NCBI RefSeq assembly: GCF_048564905.1
Contig: NC_133023.1
Location: 92,383,878 to 92,447,877, forward strand
Source of the DNA: Vicugna pacos
Taxonomy: Eukaryota > Chordata > Mammalia > Artiodactyla > Camelidae
Length of the DNA: 64,000 nt
Reading direction: 5' to 3'
Part shown: one piece after another, positions 47,356 to 59,832 of the stretch
Layout of the letters: each line of letters starts with the position of its first letter
Numbering within the stretch: the first letter of the stretch is position 1
Program-made: the position numbers and the translations under genes
The notes under the pieces: generated by a model
Databases searched by the model: none
What the model saw: only the letters and a program-made list of their open reading frames with translations
Told to the model about the DNA's origin: nothing

Positions 47356-50299
47356 CTGTGAGAGAAGGATGGATTAATAAGTAGTACCAAAGAAAGTAAA
47401 AATATATACTCCAACCAAGCCAGCAGCAGTTAGAGAAAGTCTGGCCTGGCTACCCTTGGCCAGGGTACCCATGAGCAAGGTCACCAACCGCAGTTACATC
47501 AGTGCACTCCATGAGTACATACTTAGTCCAAAACAGGAAATAAACATACGGAGGAAAAGGGCTTTTCAACTTCACTAATTTAGACAAATGATAATAATTT
47601 TTTAAAAAAAGTATCTCATCATTTGGGCAGGATGTGACAAGAAGCTGTTAATAGCAAATAATCATTTACAATTAACATCTCACGGATGCTCATCTATTAA
47701 GCTATTAAAATGAGATCAGCAGAAGCAATAGAGCAGGAAAGAGATTTCTGCCAGTTAAAATTTCCATATAGATCTAGGAAATAAATGGTATATAGGTGAA
47801 AAAAAAGATGTCAGTAGATCAGAGTGTGATTCTGTAACTCCAAAAATCCAATTGATACAAGGACTTCAGGTCCAAATCCTGTAACTATAGATTTCCCAAC
47901 TAACGTGTAAGGAAAAAGTAAATGAATGAATCCTCCCCCACCAGCCACCTCACCCAGATACCTTAGATAGTTAGCAAGATGTATGCAATTCCCAATTACA
48001 TAAACATTCCAGTTTCCAGTATGTATTCTTTGCTTTGTTAAGGCTGGGTAAAGTTTAATTCTAAAACCTCTTGGCATTTAAAAATCCTCCTTTCATGCCT
48101 ACAATTCTTTTAAAATCCCACTGTGCCTGTAATATTCAGTCAAATCTGTCCTGGGATCAGATTCATGGGAGAAATCTGACATTACATTTTTTTCTCAGCA
48201 AATTGCCCAGGACTTTAGAAACTTGTCCCAGCAACAACAGTTTGGTATGCTTCTAATTCTTAAGGAGACAGGCACACTTAGGCTGTGTAACTAGCCTTTC
48301 ACATGCCCAAAACGGGCATGCATGGCCCCCTGATTCCTGTGGATAAAGAAGGCCTAACGGTATCTCTGTTTTCATTTGGGAACTAAATATCCCCCCAAGT
48401 CTTCTTTTAAATGCACACAAACTGCTTTCGGTGAAGTTAACCTGAGCTATGCACACAAATATGAACCAGGTAAAAATCTCTCTTTTACAAAGCATTTCAG
48501 CTCTGAATCCTTAAAATATAGAAAGCTCACACTTCTTTGTGAAGCCTCCTTTACTTAATCTTGCCTCAAACAAATTTCTACGGGCCAATGTGACTTTGCC
48601 TTTAAGACTGTGCTCTGATCAGTCACTTGGAAAGGAATTTTATATTGACGTTCAAAAGTACCAGTTGAAGGCCTACTATATAGTATTTAACTCTCTTATA
48701 TGGGAATTTGGGGCTGACTTACATGCATTCTATCAAACACACCCAAATCATCAGAAACGGACACATTCATATTAAGGTCCCATAACTGAGAATGGAACAG
48801 GAACACAACGTCACAGGCAAGCTGTTCCTTGTACGTCCCATGCATATGAGAACCTTTATTTTTAGGGGAACAACTGTATTCCTCTCCTTTATGATAAGTC
48901 CATGTTGTTTTTGAACTCTATGCCATCAACAGAAATAACCTAACAATTGGAGGCTTAAAATTCTGCCTTGAATATTCTCGATACCTTCCTATTTTCATAG
49001 CTTAAAATTTCCTCATTTAAAAGAATTTATGACAAAAAATATTTGGTGAAGTCTTTTTTTTTTTTTACCATTTGTTAACAGATTCTATTGTCTAGATCAA
49101 GGGAGAAAGTAAGTTTGTTGTACTTTGATACTCAGATCTTTCCTGAAGTCATGGGTTCAGTTCTGAGAGAGCAGGGATTTTGAGAACATAGAGCAAGTCC
49201 AAAACTGGTGCTGTATCGTTCAAGCCATAATTTAATAAGAAAAGTTTGGAGAAACTTGGGGTATTTGGCCCAGACAAAGAAGATGACAATCATGCTCCTA
49301 TGAAATAGTGATTGACTTATTTTTTTGTAATAAAATAAGTGTAAGTTCCAGTTCTAGAAAGGTAGATTTCAACTCAGTATGAGGAAAGACTTAATAAATA
49401 GGGATGTTTGAAAAGAAATGGATCTTTCTCATGAAAAGGAAAGGTCTCTGTCATGGGCTTCAGGGTCCTGGAGGTGACTTTTTTCCACAGCTGGGAAAAA
49501 TGAGGTTTCCTTAGGGTTTTGTTCCTTATTGTGGTTATACCCTATGACACAGATCCCAGGCGAAAAGAAAAAAATGAATAGCACACAGCCTATCAAAATA
49601 ATTGAAACTGTGACGAACTTATTAAGTAATCATAATTCCTATTTCTCAACCTATCACACTATATATAGTGTTACACAAATACTCTTCCCACCTCCTACCT
49701 TTCTGGGTTAAGTAGGACTAAGATTTCCCCAAAACAGACTTGCTAGGGCAACTCAATAGGCAGGCTTCTCCCCATCATGTAGAAATACCGCCCGCCCCCC
49801 CCCCGCCCTAGCCTTGCCTGGCTGCTGCCTTGAAATCATTAACCTTTGGGAAATTAGAACCTATTTCCCACTCTATCCTCCAAGTCCTGTTTTCAAAAGG
49901 CATTAAGGATCTTAACCAACAAAGTACCCCGGAAGGTAGCTCTCAGGGCAGAGAGGCAACTTTCTGCCTTTTTAGGATATAAAGGTTAGTTAGGCTATAA
50001 AAGCTACTCAAAAATAATTTGCTGTTTAACTTGTACTCTTTCTCAAAAAAAAAAACAGGAGAAAAGGCACAGTAGGTTAAAATCATTAGTAGAGCTTTTA
50101 AGTAATTATCTTTAGAAAACGTTAGTGAATGAATTAGAATAAATAGGTTTTCTCTTTTCCAGCTCATAACCTGGGCTATTCGTTTTAAGGCCCACTCATG
50201 ACTATTCAAGACTGTGGTCAGAGGAAATTGGACAAAATGAGTTCTATATTAATCCTTTACCCCCAGACAGGAGGTCCACGCATCCTGGCCTGTTCTTAC
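47356..50299 (-). other. MBNL3 intron between the zinc-finger exon and the 151-nt exon
   Basis: About 2.9 kb, unique, with a C-rich homopolymer-like tract at about 49788-49808. No exon or transposon is recognised. Confidence 0.6.
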
Positions 50300-50536
50300 C
50301 ATTGCTGTGGCAGCCGAATGGTTCATCTGGTGATGAGCTGCCTTGAGTTTGGCTTGCAGGTGTGCAGGAGGATGAAAGTACTTGCATTTCTCCCGGGAGC
50401 ATCGACCTTTGATGTAATCCATGCAGATCGTCACGGTATTATCACTTGTCTCGATCATGGAAACATCCGTAGGGTGAGCATAGCGACAATCATTCTCACC
50501 ACGAGTACAATTTCCACGCTGAAATTCACGGCAAAC
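50300..50536 (-). CDS. MBNL3: MBNL3 exon with CCCH zinc fingers 3 and 4
   Basis: Acceptor TTAAG at 50541-50537, donor GTAAGA from 50299; 237 nt, 79 codons, phase 0 at both ends. It starts [20 protein letters not shown] and contains two CCCH fingers: C-x7-C-x6-C-x3-H (residues 2-24 of the exon) and C-x7-C-x4-C-x3-H in [18 protein letters not shown]. This is the second tandem zinc-finger pair of muscleblind proteins, which binds YGCY motifs in pre-mRNA to control alternative splicing and localisation. The tail [16 protein letters not shown] separates MBNL3 from MBNL1 and MBNL2 (which have Gln/Ala-rich VNQAAAAQAA-like text here). All zinc ligands are intact. Confidence 0.98.
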
Positions 50537-51585
50537 CTTAAAGAAAAAAAATCACATTGATGCCTGGTAGGTGATTAGCTTTTATTTATTTTGCCAGGGA
50601 ATGTAAGAGCAACAGTATACATTCTTTTGTCATCTGTTTAGGAAAAATGTTACAAGCTGAAGGCTAACGTCAAGCCATAGTCACTATGAGATGTAAACAT
50701 ACAACTTCTATTCCAAGAAAAAAAAAATATCCATGCTTCCCAAAGGGAAAGTCTGTCTGGTTTCCTTACAATGAAATAACAGTATTGTTGAAAACCAATT
50801 TTTAATCCTCCACTTGACGCAGCCTCATCAGCTAAGTTTGCAAGAGGAGGTTATTTTGTGAAGGTCCAAGATGTGTTTATCACGCAGCCATGTGCTTTTG
50901 CTCAAGCATACATGTGGACCATAGGACATGTACAGATTCCATTAGGATACATGGCAAGACATTTAAGGAGCGGCCAATGGAGCTGACTTTGTAAGAAATC
51001 CACTTGTTATTTACTCCAATTTATGAAGAATAATGTAGTTTGAAGGAGTTCTATAGATCAAAAAGCCATTTAAAATTTCTTTTTAGGTTTCCTTTCCTTA
51101 GGCATCAAGAGATACTTATTGTCTAGTACATCATTCTTAAAACAGAGAAAAAGGTTTAGACCCTATGAGACTCCTTTACATTCTGCATTCATAGATAGTT
51201 AATTCGTCAACTTTTTTTTCAGCTTGATTATTCTAGCAAGTAGCCATTCATCAACGAATACAGTAATCCCAGTCTGTAAAGCTGGAGCCGGGTGTAAAAG
51301 GAGCATTCCCACCAGACTTTCTGTGCCATAGCAAAGGAGATGAGGCCCAGTCTGCGGCTGGTCACGCTAAGATGTTGTTTGACCTACTGTACAACTGAAT
51401 CAGTGTGCTTCATAATGGGGTAAAATTACAGGAGTAAAACGTTTAACATTTTTCTGAGGTTATATTCCGTAAGTGGAAAATCCAGATGCACTTATTGAAA
51501 GCATTCAAAACACTGGACTCTAAGAATGTTCATGCATAAAGTTCATATCTACACTATAAATATTTATCTATTTCTACACAAATAC
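50537..51585 (-). other. MBNL3 intron between linker exon and zinc-finger 3/4 exon
   Basis: About 1.05 kb, unique, with no recognised repeat. Confidence 0.65.
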
Positions 51586-51777
51586 CTCCAATTTATCTGA
51601 ACGCATCAGTTTTGGACCAGCAGCTCCTGGCAATCCGAGAGGCGGGTTTCCAGAAATCAGAACAGGTGCATTTGGTAAAAGTTCGGCAGGGACCAGGCCC
51701 ATCCCAGGATGAGGTAAGTAAGGACTGAAAGCCATGGCAGGATTAGCTGCAAGTGATGGAGTCACGGGAAAAGAAGT
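51586..51777 (-). CDS. MBNL3: MBNL3 exon encoding the linker between zinc-finger pairs
   Basis: The donor is GTATTT from 51585 and the likely acceptor ATACAG at 51783-51778, giving 192 nt (64 codons, phase 0 at both ends). It reads TSFPVTPSLAANPAMAFSPY, LPHPGMGLVPAELLPN and APVLISGNPPLGLPGAAG, ending PKLMRSDKLE. This proline- and alanine-rich linker joins the N-terminal zinc-finger pair (encoded beyond 64000) to fingers 3 and 4, and in this family spaces the two RNA-binding modules. PKLMRSDKLE directly precedes the VCREFQRG of the next exon, as in all MBNL proteins. The first codon (Thr) is less certain, since I remember Gly at this place in the human protein. A SINE lies just upstream of the acceptor. 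Confidence 0.93.
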
Positions 51778-51820
51778 CTGTATGATTAAAACAGAAAATA
51801 AAAAGTATTAGAGGTAAATA

Positions 51821-51984
51821 GATTAGTCCTGACTTTTTTTTTTTTTGGTGGTGGTGGTGGTGGGGAGGTAATTAGGTTTATTTATTTTTAATGGAGGTAC
51901 TCGGGATTGAACCCAGGACCTTGTGCATACTAAACATGCACTCTACCTTCCCCTATACCTACACCTTCCCCTCTGATTAGTCCT
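51821..51984 (-). mobile_element. vic-1-type SINE close to an MBNL3 splice acceptor
   Basis: The minus strand shows a decayed tRNA-Ala-like head (tail part of box A lost, box B GGGTTCAATCC intact), 'cgagtacctccattaaaaat', the CCTAATTACC segment and a poly(A)/CCA-repeat tail, over about 51831-51974. A perfect 10-bp target duplication GATTAGTCCT bounds it at 51821-51830 and 51975-51984. It has the same orientation as MBNL3. The tail-side edge is 54 nt from the first base of the exon at 51777. Confidence 0.92.
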
Positions 51985-53040
51985 ATTATTACACAAGGAA
52001 GCATTCTGTGAAAAAGCCTAAGCCATATCAGAATTTACCATTGTGTCTTCTGATTTATTTTTAGTCTCATATTAATTCCCATGTAGGAGTTGCTTTTAAA
52101 CCAACAAATCTCCTTGAGTAACTAATTTATTGGTAAGCTGAGGAACCAAGCCACATAATTTTACCAGTCATGAGTTAGCTGAATTAAACCCCATTGATGG
52201 AGTCTTTTCCAGATGTGTTTTCTCTAGCACTTCCCCTTTTACCTAAAAACCACGTCACCAATGATATCATATATGTGGGCACTCTGCCCGGTCTCCTCAC
52301 ACAGGCACGGCCCCCTGACAGCCCCCCTCATCCCACCCTCCTCCTTCCCCGTGCTCGGCGGTACTGTTTGGCTCCAAAGCTTCCTGTCCTACCATGGTCC
52401 CACCTGCCCTACCAAACGCATGCTTCTCTTCTTGACCGACTATCAATTGTGGAGGACAGTAAGGAGGGAGGAAGAAAGGGATAGATTTTAAAAAGTGAGA
52501 GCTTTAACAACGTCTTGCTGTCTACCTAAAATGAAATTGGTTTGGTCGTGTTTTTTAGCAGTCCTGTTTCACAAACTCATCTGACTCGCCTAGCCTCGTC
52601 TTTATCTAGGGAACCAGATGACATGTGCAGTTTAAAAGGGGGCCCTAAAAATGCTACAAGGATCCCTATTAAGCAAGAAGAGATAAGGTAACAGGATTAC
52701 AAGGTACATACCCTAGAGTATAACTTGTAAAGAAAAGTCTTAGAAGTACAAAGGGCTCTTACTGGTTTTTCTATTTTTTAAAAGTCCTGATCTCATAGAG
52801 TTTGATACATGTATTGCCTTTATTATCTGTAAAGCACATAATTTATCACTTTATTGTGCTGTTTTCCAGTTTGTTCCACATGTGGGTGTCTTTTCTTCTC
52901 AATGTGGTCATACTGTCTTTGATAGTTCTCTTGTCTCTCCTATAGTACCCAGTATATAGTGAATGATTGTCTGATATAATCAATGCCATCATTTAAAAAG
53001 AAATTTAAACATTTTAATGAATTAATAACAAATCATGATT
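51985..53040 (-). other. MBNL3 intron, no element recognised
   Basis: Unique sequence. The GC-rich patch at 52280-52420 has overlapping open frames but no splice borders or homology that I recognise. Confidence 0.5.
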
Positions 53041-54468
53041 AAATGTAGTACATATCTTTTTTTAGGTTTAGTTGATTTACAATGTTGTGTTAGTTTCTGG
53101 TGTACAGCACAGTGATTCAGTTATACATATATATTCTTTTTCATTATAGGTTATTACAAGATATTGAATGTAGTTTCTTGTGCTATACAGTTAAGACCTT
53201 GTTTATCTCTTTTATACACAGTAGTTTGTATCTGCTAATCTCAAACTCCTAATTTATCCCTCAGCCACTGTTTTCCCCCTTCAGTAACCATAAATTTGTT
53301 TTCTATGTCTGTGAGTCTGTTTCTGTTTTGTAAATAAGTTCATTTGTATCATTTCCTTTTAGATTCCACACATAAGTGATATCATATGCTATTTGTCAGA
53401 CTTACTTCACTTAGTATGATAATCTCTAGGCCCATCCATCTTGCTGCAAATGGCATGATTTCATTCTTTTTTATGGCTGAGTAATATTCCATTGTATGTA
53501 TATACCACTACTTATTTATCTAGTTATCTGTTGATGGACATTTAGGTTGCTTCCATGTCTTGGCTATTGGAAACAATGCCACTACGAGCACTGGGGTGCA
53601 TGTATCTTTTTGAACTAAGAGTTTCCGCTAGATTTATGCCCATGAGTGGGATTGCTGGATCATATGGTAAGTCTATTTTTAGATTTTTAAGGAAGCTCCA
53701 TACAATTTCCCATAATGGCTGCACCAAACTACATTCCCACCAGCAGCGTAGGAGGGATCCTTTTTCTCCACACCCTCTCCAGCATTTATCATCTGTGGAC
53801 TTTTTAATGACAGCCATTCTGCCTGGTGTGAGGTGATACCTCATTGTAGCTTTGATTTGCATTTCTCTGGTAGTTAGTGATACTGAGCATCTTTTCATGT
53901 GTCTACTGGCCATCTGTATGTCTTCCTTGAAGACATATCTATTTAGGTCTTCTCCCCATTTTTCGATCGGGTTGTTGTTGTTCTTCTAGTTTTTGTTATT
54001 GAGTTGTATAAGCTGTGTGTATATTTTGGAAATTAAGCCCTTGTTGGTCGCATGATTTGCAAATATTTTCCCCTAGTCTGTAGGTTGTCTTTTTGTTTTG
54101 TTTATGGTCTCCTTTGTTGTGCAAAAGCTTATAAGTTCAATTAGGTCCCATTTGTTTATTTTTACTTTTATTTCTATTGCCTTGGGAGACTGACCTAAGA
54201 AAACATTACTACGAATTATGTCACAGAACATTTTGCCTATGTTTTCTTCTAGGAGATTTATGGTGTCGTGCAAGTCTTTAAGCCATTTTGAGTTTATTTT
54301 TGTGTATGGTGTGAGGGAGAATTCTAACTTCATTGATTTACATGTGGCTGTCCAGTTTTCCCAGCTCCACCTGCCGAAGAGGCTGTCTTTTCTCCATTGT
54401 ATATTCTTGCCTCCTTTGTCAAAGATTGATGGACCATAGGTGTGTGGGTTTTAAATATAGTGCATTTC
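53041..54468 (-). mobile_element. 5'-truncated L1 (1.4 kb) in MBNL3 intron
   Basis: The complement of late ORF2 and the 3' UTR, ending in a short T run at 53057-53063 (the poly(A) end). The largest surviving ORF2 piece, 53913-53542, includes [20 protein letters not shown], the usual L1 ORF2 C-terminal CCHC-like region, followed by [14 protein letters not shown] diverged target duplication flanks it: AAATGTAGTACATATC (53041-53056) and AAATATAGTGCATTTC (54453-54468), 13 of 16 matching. It lies in gene orientation. Several frame breaks make ORF2 inactive, and no ORF1 is present. Confidence 0.9.
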
Positions 54469-56630
54469 TAATCGTGACTTTATAAGGTAGGTCGTGCATT
54501 GCTGTGTAACTGGCAATCTCACTCTGTATTACTAATAGCATGTGTTCCTTCTTGCTTTTTCTTTCACTAAAAAAAAAAATGAACCTTTTGCACTGCTAAG
54601 CTGTGCCCACACCTTCTGCTATATCACATTAATAGGAACAGCTCTAAATGCATGTAGAATAGGAGGCTGTGGAGTAAGACGTGAGGAGCAATTTATATTC
54701 ATGGTGCCACCCCCTAGACAGACTTGAAATTTTCACCAGCACAGCATTCTCTGTGAAACCCCTCTCGTAAACCACATTCAACTTGGAAGGAAGGGTTTCC
54801 CCATTAGCACTCTACCTTAGGTGAGTGTATCAAATTAGCTACTTGGCACATTAGGAAGGACAGAAAGAACATGGGCCCCCCAAAACTGGTAAGGCTCTCT
54901 AGGGTAAGTAGAGAAGGCATGGTGGCCAAGAGCTTTAAGGGGAAAGAGGTGACACCAGGTGGCAGGAAAGAGGACGGGGCAGTCAAGGAGGGTGCTTTAA
55001 GGTTTGAGGACAAAAGCCAAGGGCTGACCCAGCCTAACTAGGCACTGTGATGCAACAGGCTGTAGGGACATTTCATACTTCTTGTTGAATGGGCTGTGAA
55101 GCTCTAGGAATTAGTTGATGTGATAGTATAATGAGATAAGGCCGACTTTATCAACTTGATGATTCATGGTTGTTTCAAAATTAGCAAGAATTTCTAATGG
55201 TAAAAACTCCATATTTGAACCACACAACAGTACTCTTTGTTTGACTTCTTTTTCCTCTGTGATCTTCAGAATCAATTTTTCCCCATCCTATTCTCCTTGC
55301 TTCTGCCTTTTGCTTGCCACGGAACTGAGAAGAACCCTTACTACATTTCTTAAAAAACTATTGACTTAAATGAAAAACTTGCAGGTGAGTGGTCCAGATT
55401 AAAACATTATGAATCGCTAATAAATACTGATCAATGAAGAATATTTAAGAACAATGTACATGTAAGCAGTGCTTCCTATTTATAATAGCTCTCAGCTTCC
55501 ATATTTTTTTTCCTTCCTTTTTTGGGGGAAATTTTCCTGGCTAACTTCTGCTTTCTTTCGAATATATTTTAACCTTCTTGGGTTTGTTATATGTTTCAAC
55601 TGTATGAAAGCAAGCTGTAAATTAATTAAACGTGTATGTAAAAAGGGCTTGCTGAAAAAGTTTAGATTTTGTAAGGTTTCACCACAAACTATATTATGAC
55701 ATCTTTAGGTTTTAAAATTAGTACTGTAACTTTTGTGACCATTTCCTCCTTAGTATAAGCTTCATTCTATAACACGGTTTATTCAGAAGAAGTGAATTCT
55801 TCTAGTCCCAACCCTTGGGGCACAGGAAGGTAACTGCTGAGTTTCTTATTTATTTTCAAATGGACATTGCTGTTCCTCACCACCACCTCTGCCCCAGGGT
55901 AACTACTCCATTTTCAGGAGTTTGAACATTCAAGGGCTTAGCTTTAGCTAACAGGCACCTGTTAAATCAAGCAGCCTGTAAGTTCACACATTCAATTTTA
56001 ATAAGTAACTTTAATCCTTCCTATACCTGTACTGCAGCCCTTGATGTCAGCTGAGCTGACATGAACCAATCTGTGGGGTAATCTTGAGTCTAAAGAAAAA
56101 GGTTCTTTGAATCTGATTTCTTTTTATAGACTGAAATGGTCTGGGGACTTAAATATGTTTCAGATATTCACTCAAACCTAAATTATTTACTAAATATTTT
56201 GAAACCCTAGAACCAGGGTTATGGATTTTCATCTTTCTCTGAGTTTTATAAAACCAACAAGAATGGTGGCAACAACTGGCTATATGCATAGAAAGATCAC
56301 CTAGATGGTTATTTATCCTTCATGTCTCTAACAGCATTCGCTGCTAGGATAGGAATTCCCACGAGCTACCAGTTATTTGCACCCTACCTAGGAACTATCA
56401 GGGCCTTGGGAAATGCTTTCTAAAATTCAGTGAATTGTCTCTAGAACAGTGGAACCTAACCTTTTCTGAGTCCTGGATTTATCTGAGAGTCTGATGAAAG
56501 CTGTGGACCCTGTCCATGGAAAAATTCATGTGTGCACAAATTGCATGTCATCTCAGGAAGTTCAAGGACCTCATGAAACTCACCCCTGGGGTACGGTTAT
56601 GGACTACTTACTGTTTAAGAGCTTGTGTTC
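54469..56630 (-). other. MBNL3 intron, no element recognised
   Basis: Unique AT-rich DNA. No exon, RNA gene or clear repeat. Confidence 0.5.
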
Positions 56631-56634
56631 TAGG

Positions 56635-56965
56635 GTACCGGTTGGCAAACCACAGCCCCTGAGCCAAATTCAGCCTCCCCTGTTTTTGTATGGCCAGAAT
56701 GGTAAAGATGGTTTCTACATTTTTAAATGGTTGGGAAAAAGTAAAAGATGAATAATATTCCATAACACATGAAAATTATACACAATTCATATTTCAGTGT
56801 CCATAAATTCCACCATGCTCATTAGTAGACCTGTATTAGAAAAAACGTGGCTGTTTTCTCTCTTGTTACACAAGTACCTACGTAATACACTCATTATTTC
56901 TTGTCCCACAAAGCCTAAAATATTTACTATTTAGTTATTTAGAGAAAATTTTACTAATGATCATT
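56635..56965 (+). mobile_element. hAT-like nonautonomous DNA transposon remnant
   Basis: Starts 'tagggtaccggttggcaaac', then 'ctgagccaaattcagcctcc' and 'ttaaatggttgggaaaaagt', later 'cccacaaagcctaaaatatt' and 'tactatttagttatttagag'. The order matches a widespread mammalian hAT MITE whose ends read CAGGGGTCGGCAAAC. The right terminal repeat is eroded. No transposase frame. Confidence 0.66.
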
Positions 56966-58965
56966 CTAGAAGATTCCAAAAAATAAAACACTCCATCAAT
57001 TTCTGAAATAAAGCACTAATTATATAAAAATCTATTGATTTGAATTTAATACTCGTGGCAAGATGCCACAAGTTGAAAAATTTGGCTTTAGAAATGATTA
57101 CTAAAATTCACTAAAATGTTCTTTTGGATAGTTACTAAAATTTGAGTTCTTAACTATTTGTTTATAGAACAATAACTACTCAGTGACTAAGAATGAGGAG
57201 ACAGATGGAATCTTGTAAAGGTAAAATTTTAGGAGCCACTGCATTGTGGTCTTAAAGGATTCTAAAACACCTTGGAATAATAATACAATTCAATGAAAAA
57301 CATTTCCTCAAATAAATATGTCTAGTTTACACATACATTTTAGGAACATTGATTACTTAAAGTGGGGTTTTCCTGAAGCTAGTATAAAGAAATAAAAATT
57401 AAATGTTATGCTAAATCCACCTCTGTATCTCGCCAACAGCCTAGATCTATTTGTAATTACTTTAATAACATCCAAGGTCAGTTACAGTCATTGTTGGATG
57501 AATGCAAAATACTTAAGTCAGTTAGGCTAATCCTGGCCTGAAGTCAACATAATAATTGAGGCCTACCCTCTCTAAGCTCCTGTCTAAAGGTGGACGACTA
57601 AACATTTTCTTTTATAGGCTGGTAAACATTTGGTAACAATTTGTTGATTTGATCTTAATACCAGAAAAATAGCACTCTTAACTTTAACTAGCCCTCATAA
57701 TACCTTAATTTTATTACTCACTTACAAGCATTCATATAGTATAAAAAGAAGCCCTTTCACTGTCACCAGGCATATTTCTATCCTTAGATAATCCCAAACC
57801 ACAATGAAATGTATAATTTTCGTTTCCATCAGACTTTACTAGCCGTTCACATGGAGCTCAACTGAGTAATCTTTGTTTCCCAGTTTTTGCTTGGTCATCT
57901 CCACACTCTGAGCGGTGTTCTGTGGGGACTGAGCTGGCCAAAAGGCATACTGCAGGAGGCCCACACAACCTCCAGACTAGTTAATTGGTCCCTCAATAAT
58001 TGAGAGTGAACTTTATAAACAGATGCATGCTGATAGTGGTGTTTATGTACTAATCATACCTGTTAATGAATAAGTCACTGTGGCCCAAGAGAGAGGGAAG
58101 AAAACCAAATTCAAGGGTCAGAAGTGAATAGTTATCTCTACCTAGACCTGGCTTTTCTGAACTTATTAATCATGGACGTCTCCAAATAAGGGGAAGCATG
58201 GAAGGTAGGCAGCTGGTGAAGAAGCCATAGATTACTGTGGGTATAAAAGGTATAAAGTAGAGCAAAAGCAAGAGAGGACAAGTCATGGTTTCGATCTGCC
58301 TGTATGTGGTGGGAGGAGAAGTGGCAGGGCAGGCCAGGAATTGTAATCGAGTGCCTAACCTAGATCAGCATTAACACCAAGTGATTCCTAGAGCTAAGGA
58401 TCTGGCAAAAGGGCAAATGACTTCTTCCTTAGATGGGCACGGGGATTTTGACTTTGTTCCTGAGAAGTGAACAAGAACTGACTTAGAAATTATTTGTTGG
58501 TGAACCACCAGGTAATAATAGTGACAATTCAGTTAACTTTAGTATACCACTAGGGAAGAGAAAGTATTTTTAAAAAATCAAGTGGTTACCCAATTTTAAC
58601 AAAGGGAATGAAACAAAATATGAGTTTTAGAGCATTAGGGAATGCAGGAGCTGAGAAAAGCAAAGAACCCACAGGAAGCCTGGAGACTAGACACATCTCA
58701 ATGCAAGTTCAGGATAAATGGATACAAAGGGTTATAATTATGAGAGGTTCAACAAAGCACCACCACTACCACCACCAAAAGACAACACAAATTAAAACAA
58801 AACCTTGCATGGCTAATAGAAAAATAACTCTACTGAGTAAAAAAGAAGAGCCCAAAGCTATAAAAATACAGAGGATCAGGTACAAATCAGAAATGATGGG
58901 GATCACAAAACCATTAATCTAGAGGGTAGAGAATGTTTCTAATTCATCTTTTTATTCACCTCTTA
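56966..58965 (-). other. MBNL3 intron, no element recognised
   Basis: Two kb with no confident repeat or exon. The frame at 58608-58922 is lysine-rich and has no homology I recognise. Confidence 0.5.
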
Positions 58966-58967
58966 CC

Positions 58968-59020
58968 TCTTTAAGTGCCTGGCACAGAGTAGATGCTCAA
59001 TAAATATTTAGTGAATGGAG
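58968..59020 (+). mobile_element. L2/MIR 3' terminus
   Basis: 'agtgcctggcacagagtaga' followed by 'tgctcaataaatatttagtg' and AATG is the shared 3' end of L2 and MIR elements. Only ~50 bp are recognisable. Confidence 0.7.
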
Positions 59021-59369
59021 TAAAAAGGGATTCCTAAGCCACTGATTCATTTTAGGCTTACCAGTTAGAAAAATCCAAATTAAAAAATCGTAATACAAAA
59101 GACACACCCAGGGATCAAAAGCAGTGGCAGATTGAATTGATCCCTCAGTTTTGCTCTCCAGTGAGGAAAATTTTAGGCAGAAGGCCACTCCCAAACTGTC
59201 TTTTGATACAGATGTGAAATGTTAGATCAAACAGTATCGAGAAGCACAGGGTATTTTGTAACACATGCACACATATGCATGCATTTTTAAATTGGAGTGG
59301 CTAAATCATCAGTACCAGAAGGTATCCAACGAAGAGTTCTGAAAAGAAAGTTTAGTGATACTAGAGACC

Positions 59370-59459
59370 AAAATATGCAACTTCCTTTTTTTTTAAATTG
59401 ACATATAGTCAGTTTACAATGTTGTGTCCATTTCTGGTGAACAGCAAAAGATGCAACTT
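59370..59459 (-). mobile_element. 62-bp L1 stub with target duplication
   Basis: The insert 59384-59445 is the complement of the extreme L1 3' end ('gacatatagtcagtttacaa', 'tgttgtgtccatttctggtg') with a T run as its poly(A). It is bounded by AAAATATGCAACTT (59370-59383) and AAAAGATGCAACTT (59446-59459), 13 of 14 matching. One of the shortest integrations that can still be proven as an L1 event. Confidence 0.88.
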
Positions 59460-59832
59460 TTTATTACAAAATGTGTGGTTCCAGGGGACAACAAGTGAAT
59501 TGCTAAGGTGACTGACAGCCACAGAATGGTTTAAGAGAGGGGACTAGGTAAAGAAGGTTTTCAAATGATGTTTAGTACATCTATAAAGATTATTGTGGCA
59601 AATTAGGATTATTTGGGGGGGGTCACTTTAAGATTACTACCAGGTGTGGAGGGCAACCACAGTTTCTTACACTAGGCCTCCTCATGGCCCTCTCAGTGAC
59701 AAACTACTGAACATCTGAGCAAGGGGACGCTGATGACAAGGGAGAAAAAAAGCATCCTTTATAGGTGAGACTGTCAAGCATTGGTTTGGTTTATTTTTGC
59801 TGTTATTTTTCTTTATTTCCCTCAGGGGAAAA

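Noticed and set aside
52194-52491. Overlapping GC-rich frames in the MBNL3 intron as an alternative exon
   Set aside because: Proline/leucine-rich text of low complexity without resemblance to MBNL3, and on the strand opposite to the gene.
53542-53913. 123-codon open frame as a host protein gene
   Set aside because: The translation is the C-terminal part of L1 ORF2 inside a truncated L1 copy.
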